This document shows, piece after piece, positions 35,115 to 45,200 of a DNA stretch of 64,000 nucleotides. Within the stretch, counting starts at the first letter, position 1. Each line of letters opens with the position of its first letter. This stretch comes from Reticulitermes speratus (Eukaryota; Arthropoda; Insecta; Blattodea; Rhinotermitidae): contig JAJKFL010000042.1 in the NCBI GenBank assembly GCA_021186555.1, positions 13,384,781 to 13,448,780 of the forward strand, given 5' to 3'. The notes under the pieces were generated by a model. The model was not told the origin of the DNA. It saw nothing but the letters and a program-made list of their open reading frames with translations, and searched no databases. A program made the position numbers and the translations under genes.

Positions 35115-35411
35115 TTTTTTTTTTGTGGTGAAGGGCCCCGCAGCAGATGCTACAAACGCCCCGCAGGCTTAAGGCTTATTGTGCAACCCTGTGATGAAGA
35201 TGAAGAGAAAGGTGATCAGTTTTTTTTTTAAGTTTTCCATGTAATAGAGCACCGGTGGAATGAAATTCACAAGGGAAAACCGAAGTACTCGGGGAAAAAC
35301 CTGTCCCAGTGCCACTTTGTCCATCACAAATCCCACATGGACTGACCCGGGATCGAACCCGGGCCTCCGCGGTGAGAGGCCGGCGACAAACCGCCTGAGC
35401 CATGGTACGGC
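35115..35411 (-). mobile_element. SINE family D, intact, with 12-bp target duplication
   Basis: On the minus strand: the head CCGTACCATGGCTCAGGCGG, B box CGGGTTCGATCCCGGG, AGTCCATGTGGGATTTGTG, CACTGGGACAGGTTTTTCCC, CATTCCACCGGTGCTC, ending CTGCGGGGCCCTTCACC and poly(A). Perfect flanking repeats CACTCATGGGAC are at 35103-35114 and 35412-35423. Open frames here are SINE shadows. Confidence 0.94.
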
Positions 35412-35615
35412 CACTCATGGGACGTACTAGTACGGAATTGCGCTTCAATACGAGATACACCAATATTTGTATTTCTGCTTTGCCCGTGCCGCTTTTGACA
35501 GATACATACGATTTTGTATAGATGTTAGACAGAAGCAACTTTTGTACGTCTGTATTGATTTGAACGGAATTATTAACAGCAAATAGGAATGTAAGATTTT
35601 TTAAGGTCGCACGAA

Positions 35616-36135
35616 GGGGCCGGGATGGTTAGTCGGTATTGCGACTCGCTACAGGCTGAACTGTTTTGGGTTAGAATCCCGGTGGGGGAAAGATATTATC
35701 TGTTTTATATTGTTCATACCGTGCATTGCCGATTGTCAAATCACATAATATTCAGTCCAACAAAATGAACACAATTGTGTTCAGATATTCTGTTTACTTT
35801 TATGTTAGTCCCTGATGATGATCCCATGAGGGATCGAAACAAGTATGATTGACTAGCGAGAAATATAGAATATATGAAAACAATTGCGTGCATTTTGTTG
35901 GATTCAATATTGTGAGATTTTCTGTTCTCCATACCCGTCCATACCGGCCCTTGGGGCCCAACCAGCCTCCTGTACAATGGGTACCGGGGCTTTTTCTTGG
36001 GGGTAAAGCGGCCGGGGCGTGGCGTTGAGAACCCATTTCCCATGTAACGCCGAAGTTAAGAAAGGGTAGAGCGTACCTGAATTCCCCTCTGCGCCTGGAA
36101 CCGCATGATACGGGGCGACCTTAACTTTACCTTAA
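35616..36135 (+). mobile_element. SINE family A, split by a fold-back element
   Basis: The head and B-box region run from 35618 to about 35705 (GGATGGTTAGTCGGTATTGC, GGTTAGAATCCCGGTGGGGG). The body resumes near 35926 with GATTTTCTGTTCTCCATACC and CCGGCCCTTGGGGCCCAACC, and ends CCTTAACTTTACCTTA. The fold-back element at 35706-35925 sits in the middle. Confidence 0.88.
35706..35925 (-). mobile_element. Fold-back element with hammerhead-like core, inside SINE A
   Basis: Left end TATTGTTCATACCGTGCATTGCC is the tail module of the family in minus orientation. ATTCAGTCCAACAAAATG and CATTTTGTTGGATTCAAT are short inverted arms. A core lies at 35811-35850: CTGATGA, T, GATCCC-ATGA-GGGATC, GAAAC. Flanks ATTATCTGTTTT and ATTTTCTGTTCT match at 10 of 12 positions, which suggests a decayed target duplication. 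Confidence 0.7.
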
Positions 36136-36149
36136 GGTTGCATGAAAAT

Positions 36150-36415
36150 GTAAAAAAAAAAAAGAGATGAATATGTAAGGAATGACTTAAGCGGCGAGAC
36201 AGAAGAATATCGTCAGAAGTGAAAAGAACGTCTGTTAAGAATGGGTGAAAGAAGCCTGCCTAAAATAGCATTTAACTACAAATATGTTGGAAGACGATAA
36301 CAGGGAAGGCTCAAGAAAAGCAGGAAAGCTAGCCAATCAGAACAGACAGTACTGCCTGTACCGTGAGGTAGGAAAGAAGAGACGAAATTAATAAGCCAGT
36401 TAATGGATTAAAAAC
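36150..36415 (+). pseudogene. LINE reverse-transcriptase C-terminal remnant
   Basis: Broken frames give LLRMGERSLPKIAFNYK, then VGRR and GRLKKSRK, the basic C-terminal tail typical of an insect LINE family. Several stops interrupt it. Confidence 0.6.
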
Positions 36416-36864
36416 TAAATATATTTTCATTTTCTTCGTTCTGTCAACTCGTAATACTGAGCTACGTTCGGCTCATATGCTTAGTATTTTTAATGTTTTG
36501 CACAAACACTGGAAATAAAGTAAGCCACAGCATGAACCAGTTTTTCATATATAATGCAGACACAAGTACAAATTATAAATGTGTAAATGTAAAGTCTTTA
36601 CTGATGCTAATATATTGAAACTGCGGTGCAGTACAGCTACGTAGCGTCACAGACAAGTGCGCCGTTTTGTAACCTAATACCTGGGTTGTTATCATTAGTC
36701 TAATGTAACACCTGTTTACTCTTTGGTGTCGTGTATAGGAAATGTGGAAGAAGCAGTGCTGCTGCTGTTTTTTTTTTCACGTTTTGTGAGGTTATTTTCC
36801 ACAGCCTAGCAACATGTATACAGGGAGTTAATTGAAAACCGAACCCAGACGCACGGTAAGCAAC

Positions 36865-37440
36865 GGTCTAATATGGGCCGTGCCATGGCTTAGGTAGTTA
36901 GTCGCCGGCCCACCGCGAAGGCCTGGGTTCGATCCCGGCCGATCCCAGTGGCCGTGCGGTCTAAGGCGTGGGTCTTCGGCCGCTCGCTTACTAGGATCGT
37001 GGGTTCGAGTGCCGATCCCAGTGGCCGTGCGGTCTAAGGCGTGGGTCTTCGGCCGCTCGCTTACTAGGATCGTGGGTTCGAATCCCACCGGGGGCATGGA
37101 TGTTTGTGTTGTGTTTGTTGTATAAGGACAGTAGTATGGAACATAAGTGACATGCAGAAGGACGGAAGGATTTAAAAAGGACAAAATGGATCAAAGGGAA
37201 AAAGAAAAAAAAAATCCCGGGTAAGTCCATGTGGGATTTGTGGTGGACAAAGTGGCACTGGGACAGGTTTTTCCCCGAGTACTTCGGATTTCCCTGTCAA
37301 TTTCATTCCACCGGTGCTCTGTTACATGGAAAAATTAAAAAAAACTGATCACCTTTCTCTTCATCTTCATCACAGGGTTGCACAATAAGCCTTAAGGCTG
37401 CGGTGCGTCCGTATCATCTGCTGCGGGGCCCTTCTCCATA
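36865..37440 (+). mobile_element. SINE family D interrupted by SINE family C
   Basis: The D head at 36870-36938 (GCCGTGCCATGGCTTAGG, GGGTTCGATCCCGG) continues at 37221 with GTAAGTCCATGTGGGATTTG and ends GCTGCGGGGCCCTTCTCC near 37435. Between them lies the SINE C insert (36939-37213), bounded by ATCCCGG at 36932-36938 and 37214-37220. Confidence 0.9.
36939..37213 (+). mobile_element. SINE family C with a duplicated tRNA head
   Basis: Two nearly identical 70-bp heads follow one another, 36939-37010 and 37011 onward (CCGATCCCAGTGGCCGTGCG, CTAAGGCGTGGGTCTTCGGC, GTGGGTTCGA). One body (GGGGGCATGGATGTTTGTGT, GACAGTAGTATGGAACATA) and poly(A) follow. The head resembles a leucine or serine tRNA (GGCCGTGCGGTCTAAGGC D-arm). 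The second head begins 2 bp after the GGTTCGA B box of the first. Confidence 0.9.
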
Positions 37441-38345
37441 AAAAAGCAAATATTAGATAAGTGTTGGAAATTACGTCCTTCAACTCTTAGACTGTCTTGA
37501 CACCCGGTGAACAGATTATTAAATACTGTTTGAAGATGTCTAGAAATTTCCGATTCTGCGCCCCTGATGAAATGGCCGCTACGTGACTCACACACCCCAG
37601 TAATACTTTCGCGTGTTAGGTTACATTGAATTATCTGACATCTTAAGGCACAGAGTCCAGTTTAATCTGCTGTGTGTAATGGACGTGTGAAGGACACCGT
37701 AATGTCAGTTCGTTCGTTAGTATGCAGTAAGTTACAGTTTAATACGGATGATTTTCATTGTGTGAACTTACATAAGGAAGAAATCGTATGAAAATGTCTT
37801 AGGAAATTCAGAATGCGGTTTCTCGGTGTTACAGTTCCAAATAAAACATGTTTAGAGTTGAAGGAAGTAATTTCTAACACCTGCTCTAACATGTGGTAAA
37901 TTATATTGAGTATACTATATTATACGCGGAAATGTAAGGCCATTAAGGTTGCCTTGTGTCTGGGTTGTTTTCAATTGAATTTCCTGTACTTGGGAAAAAA
38001 CAGAAACATATTTGGAGTTGTAACACTTAATTCTACGTTTTGGGCTATAATTGTGTACTCCATAACTCTGTCTTTGTGTCTGCATAGCTCCACTCCTTTG
38101 TAATATTTCCTGCAGGTAACTGAGGCAACGTTTCTCTGCCAAGCTCTTAATTTTCTTGACGCTGTTATTTGTTCCCTTGAGAACAAACATTGAGCTTAGG
38201 TACGTCATAACTGCAGGAAAGTTTATTGCTCCTGTCTTTCTTCCATTAAGTACATTTAAATCGTATTTTATTGTAATCGAAATTGGTGTATAATAACAAT
38301 TTGAAATATTTAGACAATTCATTCCCATTGTGTTCATAGATAATT
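37441..38345. other. Non-coding stretch, nothing recognised
   Basis: The open frames on both strands have no recognisable content and look like chance. No repeat is supported. Confidence 0.45.
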
Positions 38346-38354
38346 AAAGAAGCA

Positions 38355-39022
38355 GAATACATTCAGTCAAAACACAACAGTATAATTAGTTTACAGATCA
38401 GCTACATGTTTCGACCAAACATGGTCATCATCAGGCTGGACACAAGAAAGAAAAGACAAGTACATACACAGTTGTATTGTGATTGAGATCTAAATACTTA
38501 CGTATGTTATTGTACAAAAATATATACATAACAGGATAGCCGTGGGAATAAAAATTGGTAAAAATTGCAAATGTATAAGTTTTTAAAAAATTTTTAAAGA
38601 ATGGGGTGAAGACAGTTCAGTAAATACAGGTTAAAAATGTTAAAAATGGAAAGAACGTAGGCACTTCTTGTGAGACGGCCTGTGAACATTGTTTGTAGTC
38701 GTTCCTTGTTTGTAGATGTTTCTTCAAAGAAGGTTATTCATTCTCTCGTAGAGAATGGTGGATTAGATTGGTCGTTCGTGTTTATGTTAGAAACATGTGT
38801 TTGAGTTGGTGTTTGCACACCTTATCGGATGATTTTTCTTCTGTATTAATCCACACGTACTCTTGCACATTTTAAAGGTACATTATTGTGAGACACACAC
38901 TGTGTAATATGCTGTAGATGGATGTGGCTCTTCTGTCTATGGTGATGTTTTGAAGGCCTATCGAAACATGTAGCTGATCTGTGAACTAATTATACCGCTG
39001 CGTTTTGACTGGATTTCTTCTA
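38355..39022. mobile_element. Fold-back element with long arms and hammerhead-like core
   Basis: The left arm CAGTCAAAACACAACAGTAT and TAATTAGTTTACAGATCAGC (38367-38402) is the reverse complement of the right arm GCTGATCTGTGAACTAATTA and TACCGCTGCGTTTTGACTG (38972-39011). A minus-strand core at 38402-38440 reads CTGATGA, T, GACCA-TGTT-TGGTC, GAAACATGTA. About 530 bp of unrelated sequence separates the arms. Confidence 0.75.
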
Positions 39023-39179
39023 CTTCCTTTTAACAATTTTAAGATTTTCACTGTTATTATATGTAAGAAATCTGGCGGGTTTCCATGTGACACCCTTTCT
39101 TGCTTGGCTCTCTTATTAACTCTGTGCTTCGTTGTGCAAAGAAGCCATGCCCAGTCATTGAAATACTTTTAATGATAAA

Positions 39180-39345
39180 ATAGTGTTTTTTAATTTTTTT
39201 AAAAAAACAACCAACTAATGCACATTAAATGTCACTATTTATTTAGTTGACACTACCCCTACATATGTTTCGATCCTTATCGGATCATCATCAGGGGGAC
39301 TGTTTTTTTAAAAATAGAGTGAAAATGCACGGTGATGATATATAT
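39180..39345. mobile_element. Single-arm relative of the fold-back family
   Basis: CAACCAACTAATGCACATTA at 39209 resembles the arm end of the element at 51.2 kb. A minus-strand core (39258-39297) is CTGATGA, T, GATCC-GATAA-GGATC, GAAACATATGTA, and CCCC/GGGG can pair around it. The tail AAAATGCACGGTG follows at 39324. There is no second arm. Confidence 0.65.
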
Positions 39346-39924
39346 ATATGTATATATAAAGATCAAATAGTGTGTTATACGGTTTTTGTTTTAGCTGCGT
39401 ATGATAACATTGATTTTGAGTGGGATGTGCTTTACGCTTATGCATTTCTACGGATCAGTTCCGATGTGCGGATTAATCGTTACAGGCTTGCACTGTAGAG
39501 AACATTCACAGCAAAGCGTTTTTACAATTTATTGGCGCATGGGAAGGCAGGGACCAGAACAAGAGTGTGAAAGCGGCTGTTGATTTGAGTGTTTCGCTTT
39601 ATCGTAAAACATATGTAGGCCTACAATGTATAACGATTTATCTAATGATCTGTAGTTCTTTTAAGAAATACTTCGCGGTTAAGGAAGTACATATACAAGT
39701 TAATTTAAACACTGGGAATTCTAGCTTTAAGTGGGTGACGCAGCCCAAATTCGTGTTTTATAAGTATGTTTTTGTGAGCATGTCTCATGTATAATCAGAG
39801 TTCGATGAAAGTTTATACTATATGGACTTCTCACACGAGTTTAGAACGTAACAGTGGAGACATCTACTGGACACGTAACATATATGAAACGTGCGTAACA
39901 CGCGTATCTAGCCAGTTTTGGCTC

Positions 39925-40145
39925 TGTCGCTGCTGAGTGGTTTATCGCCGTTTCTTAGGATCGTAGAGGTCCGGAGTTTAAATATTGTCCCGGAGACTGG
40001 GTTTCCTGACTGATATCATGGCTCTTCTCAGTCCCTCCAATTAAATTATTTAAATCAGGCAACGGCAATTAACTTCTCTGTGCTTTCCAATTCATTATAT
40101 ACTGCTGGTATTTTATCATTGATCCTATATAATCTTAGCACTCGA
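39925..40145 (+). repeat. tRNA-like dispersed repeat, probably family E
   Basis: A decayed head (GTCGCTGCTGAGTGGTTTAT, GGTCCGGAGTTTAAATATTG), then GACTGGGTTTCCTGACTG, CTCAGTCCCTCC and ATCATTGATCCTATATAATC. Relationship to the other E copies is loose. Confidence 0.35.
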
Positions 40146-40177
40146 AAACATCATTAAGAACCAAGAACAAGACACTT

Positions 40178-40535
40178 TTGTATACTGTTCATACCGTGCA
40201 TTGTCGATAACCAACTCACAACACTCAGACCAACAAAATGCACTATATTGTTCCCAGATATTTTATATTACGAATCACATTGAACACTGCTACATGTTTC
40301 GATCCCTTATAGGACCATCATCAGGGAATCACATTAAAGTAACACTTCATAAAATCGAACTAGCAATCAAATATTAAATGGATTGCTAGTTCGGTTTTGT
40401 GAAGTGTTACTTTAATGTGATTCCCTGATGATGACCCCATAAGGGATCGAAACGTGTGGGAGTCTTCAACGTGGTATCGTAATATAAACTATCTGGTAAT
40501 AGTGTAGTGCAATTTGTTGGACTGTGTTGTGAGTC
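40178..40535 (-). mobile_element. Fold-back element with perfect 12-bp direct repeats and two hammerhead-like cores
   Basis: Flanking AACAAGACACTT at 40166-40177 and 40536-40547. The tail module (CATACCGTGCATTGTCG) is at the left, so orientation is minus. Long arms meet near 40375 (AACACTTCATAAAATCGAAC against GTTCGGTTTTGTGAAGTGTT). Cores: minus strand 40291-40327 and plus strand 40423-40460 (CTGATGA, T, hairpin, GAAAC), with one stem mismatch in the second. Confidence 0.88.
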
Positions 40536-40547
40536 AACAAGACACTT

Positions 40548-42004
40548 GTTGTTATAATTCTGTTGTCACAGTTTTTCGCAACAACTTGTTGTATTTTGTG
40601 TTTGCAGTATAGGCCTATACAGGGTGCCAATTGCCAGTCTGTAACCGGCACGTTCGGCTGTTTGCCGTTCGGGCATTCATGTAACACGTGGATCATTCCG
40701 CTTAAGAACCTTTGTATTCTAGACGTAAAGTCCGTGGTTTTCTGCAATGAAATGAGTCTTCTCATTACATAGTACGAAAAAGGCTCCATACCATTATTTA
40801 TTATTATATTTTAAATTTACAGGAATGATTCTTTTTTAACACAGGCTTAAAGTCACGGTCTAAGTTACCAATACGTACTGGCAACAAAAAAATTCTGTTT
40901 CGGTATTCAACATGTGGTTGTAGCGTGTGACACGAGAATCTGGTGTTGTTACCAGCAGATGGAGAATAGAATAGGCTTGTGTGTTTTGAAACTATATTAT
41001 TCTGCAGAGACTGGGCTGCTGTCATCCCCACTCCCTCAACTCTCGTGTAACTACATACTTGTCTTGTACACACGTACTTCTGTTCACATACCGTTTGTCG
41101 AAGTCGCTGTTTGTCAGATTCACAGAGGACGAATTGAAGGGAAAGTTTTGTGTAATTGATAGTTAAATGGTAGTTCATATGTTACACATATAAAACTTGC
41201 CAGAGAGAAATAATCTTTCAGTGTATTATTATTGAGATGGTCCTTTATATAGTCATCATTCTGTATGTCGAAGTAAGTATGATGTTTGGCAGAGCGTAAG
41301 CAGGTCTGTTTGTCGTCTTCGGAAGATGGGAACGTAAGATGGTCTGAGATCATTAAAATAATTTATAGTCCATATTCGTTTTATTTTAGTTCGCGAAGAT
41401 GTACTTTAGCATAAACTTTTGATTTCATCAGATGTGTCTGCAGTTTATAACGGCTGAGTAATTTTGTTCACATAGTTTCCGATTAAATGGTCGACCAGTC
41501 TCGAAGAAACGACTGAAGATATTTACACGTTATGTTGTAATTTAAATTTATTCAAAGACACTAAATATTGTGGAAAAATTACAGATGCTGTTTGTCACAC
41601 GTTTGTTTTCTTTGTAGTTAAGAGTCGAAACAACGCATTCTTTAACGAGGTAAACAAGAGAATATAAACAATGAGCCTTTTAACCAGTGGATAACAATGT
41701 TCATGTAAATTTGTGTCAACTTTAGCAAGAAAGGCAAATTCATTTATTTTCTTTAATATCCAGAACTGATATTTAGGAAGCAGCATATCATGCTTGTAAT
41801 AATGCGACGTTGTAGCTTTTACGGCATTACTGTAACTTTGTATAATTCTTCACACACATATATTTACGCATATTCCGTACAATAACTTATTATTTGGGTG
41901 GACGCTTTTTATTACTTTAGAAATGTTATATATAAGTCTGCGCAGATGTATAAAACAGTTTAAAGTTTGCGTGTAAATAAATTAAATGCGATGCGCGTGT
42001 ATCT
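40548..42004 (-). other. Presumed 3' flank of the GPCR gene
   Basis: The 300 bp nearest 42004 are the probable 3' UTR, with AATAAA on the minus strand at 41913-41908. Beyond it I see no gene or repeat. Confidence 0.5.
41908..41913 (-). terminator. Probable polyadenylation signal of the GPCR gene
   Basis: AATAAA on the minus strand, 92 bp after the TGA stop at 42005, in the context AAAGTAATAAAAAGCG. Confidence 0.5.
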
Positions 42005-42283
42005 TCAGAGGTCAGTGCTATAATCGTCTCTTCTCCTACGGTGATGGTGGTGGCTGCGAGTGCTTTTCCTCTGCAACAGTTCTTGAACCTGCGTGTTGCC
42101 GTTACTGGCCGTGGTAGGACAGGAGTGCATTCGGTAGAGGGTGGTGTTGCATCTCTGGAGATTGTTGCTGGAGACGTAGTATTGTGACAGACGATGAAGT
42201 GACCGGTCACTGCTCTCCGAATCTTCCGTCAGGAGCAGGCAGCAACATCGGCACAGTGTTGCTTGCATTCGCGGTATCGCCAT
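42005..42283 (-). CDS. GPCR last coding exon (cytoplasmic tail)
   Basis: The acceptor GTGTTAAAG ends at 42284; TGA is at 42007-42005. It encodes [18 protein letters not shown] and a serine-, asparagine- and histidine-rich tail. The call rests on frame compatibility, tail-like composition and order on the strand, so it is less certain than the other exons. Confidence 0.65.
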   Translation of the reverse strand: MAIPRMQATLCRCCCLLLTEDSESSDRSLHRLSQYYVSSNNLQRCNTTLYRMHSCPTTASNGNTQVQELLQRKSTRSHHHHRRRRDDYSTDL

Positions 42284-45200
42284 CTTTAACACAAGAACAA
42301 CTGTAAGCGAACGTATAAAATACTGAACTCAGTTTTCAGAACAGCACTGATACAGCTTGTAGATCGTTTTAACTCTTTCTATATTCTATCTGTTCATGCA
42401 TTCCTTTATGTCTTATACATATAAATCATTAAGTGTCGTATGTAGTCCCTCATTTCGTTGGCAGTACTCCATTCATACGTTCCTTCGGTTCTGGTCTTGC
42501 TGATAGGTGACCTTACTAGTTATTTCGTAGTGCGTAAGTCGCCTATGGCTACTGCTTGTCATCCGTTTAACGCTGAAAGCGATTATTATGCAGCCTCGCA
42601 GCCGTCGCTAATAGGACAGCCGTCAATGGGAACATCTATTCATAATGCTATCGTAATAGATAAGCAACGTACTTATTACAGCTTACTGCAGGTAAGTTAA
42701 GAACGACTGAACTGAAGAATGGGCGTTATCGCTAATATAAACTCATGAGTATAGATATAACGGACGAGAAGACGAGGAAGAAGACGTAAGCGGCTACTGG
42801 GCGCCCTTGAGGAAAAGAGAAGGTACTGGAATTTGAAAGCGGAAGCACTAGATCGCTCTCTGTGGAGAAATCGCTTTGGAAGAGACTATGGACCTGTCTG
42901 AAGACAGACAACGCAGTGAATGAATGATTATGAATCTGACAGATTGGATAACCTCAGTCGTCATCCACGAATAAATGACCACAAAACACTGTCTTAGTCG
43001 CCTAGGTTAGCGTGGAATTGGAGTTCTTAAGGACTCTTACACATATCAAAACAAACGATAAAAGCGGACCACAGTAGGTATTTGAGTTTGTTGACATCCA
43101 GAACTTGAATGAATACCTGTGGTTAACGATTTTAGAGAATGAGTTTGTTCTCGATATTCCATTGACGTGAAAGCAATCAAATTTCTGTCCTTTCTAGGGA
43201 ATAGGAAGCCGTATTCTTCACGTACTACGGCCACGTCCCATCATTACGTGAAGGAGTATAATGAAGTCATTACTAACATTCTTTACGCCCATGTATGAAC
43301 ATTTTATGGGGATGGGCGGATGTGTACAGTTAATGTAAGTTCTAATTTTTAGGTGTCTGACGTATTAACTGCTTTTGTGTGTTACATTGTATTTATACCT
43401 ACCATTTCGTAGATTATTTTCCTAATGAATTTTAAGAGATGGAGCTAGGTTGTTAAAACCCCTGGGACTCTTCCATTAATTTCATGTACCAACATACACT
43501 CGCATACTTCCCACTAAACTCCGGTATTGTGCCCCATGCATTTCATTCAAATAATCGTAGAAAAGAGTACTGTAAGTTCAGGATTTGTGGCATGTTACAC
43601 GCCGTTGCTAACGGACGAATTAACTACAACGATTGTTTAAGAATGTGTACAGGTTCGAGTGGTTCATCTTTTCTATTGGTATACTCGTATTTAAAGGAAA
43701 GTTGCCCTAGATTTATCTTGAAATGACCAACATACAGTTTAGGCAGTACGGAGTTAGAAATTATTGCAATTTCATTAGTGACAGAAAAGTAGGAAAGTTT
43801 GTAACATCTTTTTATAGTCCTTGCAACAGTAAGGGAACTAAGAAATTAGTCTGCGTATACTCAGGGATGTGCCTCATTGAAGCTTGATTACAAAAGATAA
43901 GTGATTGTGCTCATGTTTCTCTGTGATAAGCTATTGCGCAGCGTGATAGCTTCTCAGGTGCTGATCAAAAGCAACTCATAAATTCGACAATGTGGAAGTA
44001 CAAATTTTTAACCTTGCAGTCAGTTAGTGTCCCTGTTTATTTTTTATAGCTACTTGCTCTTTGGTGCGAGTGTTCGGGTTTTCGCAGCGGTATAGCTCAG
44101 GAATACGCTCTTCCAGGATGTGACGCCGAGACAACGTAGTGGCCTCATATTCTGGGGTCGAAATGTCGGGAACCAATTATCCAGTAACGCGGTGTCATAT
44201 CCCAGAAGAACGGTATCGCTACTATTTGATGTTGTAACTTCTGATTTTATCTGTTTTCACTCTACACATTTCGTCTCTTTTTTAAGACATTTTTAGGGGG
44301 CTTACATCAGACCTTCTATAAACTGAGTTACTGATTGAAATACCCCATGGAGATATCTTCTATTGTTTTACATTACAAGGGAGAGTGTAGAAACGGGCGA
44401 AATATGTAGAACGGAAAGCAAATAAAATCAGACATTAGAGCATGAAGCTGTGACGTTGTAGCCTATTTGACAGTAGGTAGGCGTGTAGATGCTAGTTAGC
44501 TTGAATCAGTCTTCATTTCCTGTCTTAACCAGCATGTTTATATCATTGTGTCAGGGCTCCAGATTTGGAAGTTAAAAAGTGTTTTGAAATTATCAAGGAT
44601 ATGTGGGCCTATATTGTGCTGGATATTGTAATTGTATACGTATGTTCTGCGTAATTTGCTTATAAACGTGATAAATTCAGTTGCAACTTCGAATTTGTTA
44701 TGCTGTTGGCATTTTAAGAAGGCATTTTTGATTTGTCACTGGGGACTTTATTTTATCGATATTATAGAGCCTATTAAAATTTCAGCTGGAAAATTTGACA
44801 ATTCGCATCTTTAGCCACGGCTTGCATAGATAAAATTTTCATCTACCTAATGTTATACGTCGGGCTAATAGACCTGAGGGATGCTACGAAATCGCATTTT
44901 AACTACATATGCACGCCACAAACTTGATAAGTTCTTGAAAAATATCTTGGTAGAATAAGCCTTGCTACTGCTGGAGGTAATTATCGGCAAAAGTCGAGAC
45001 TGTAAGACCGACGAAAGCATAGGTACGCCTCGCCTGCTTCATAGTGACATATTATTTTAGTTACTGACAGCCACCTGGAATGCGTACATTTAAATATACG
45101 AATGTTTTGCTACATGGGGACCGCGTAACGACAAAATTTCAACCCTGAGTTTTTATTTTGGTGGAGAAGGGCCTCGCAGCAGATGCTTCGGACGCACCTG

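Noticed and set aside
36939..37090. Genuine tRNA genes at the GGTTCGAATCC sites
   Set aside because: The acceptor stems do not close and the sequences continue into SINE bodies at several loci.
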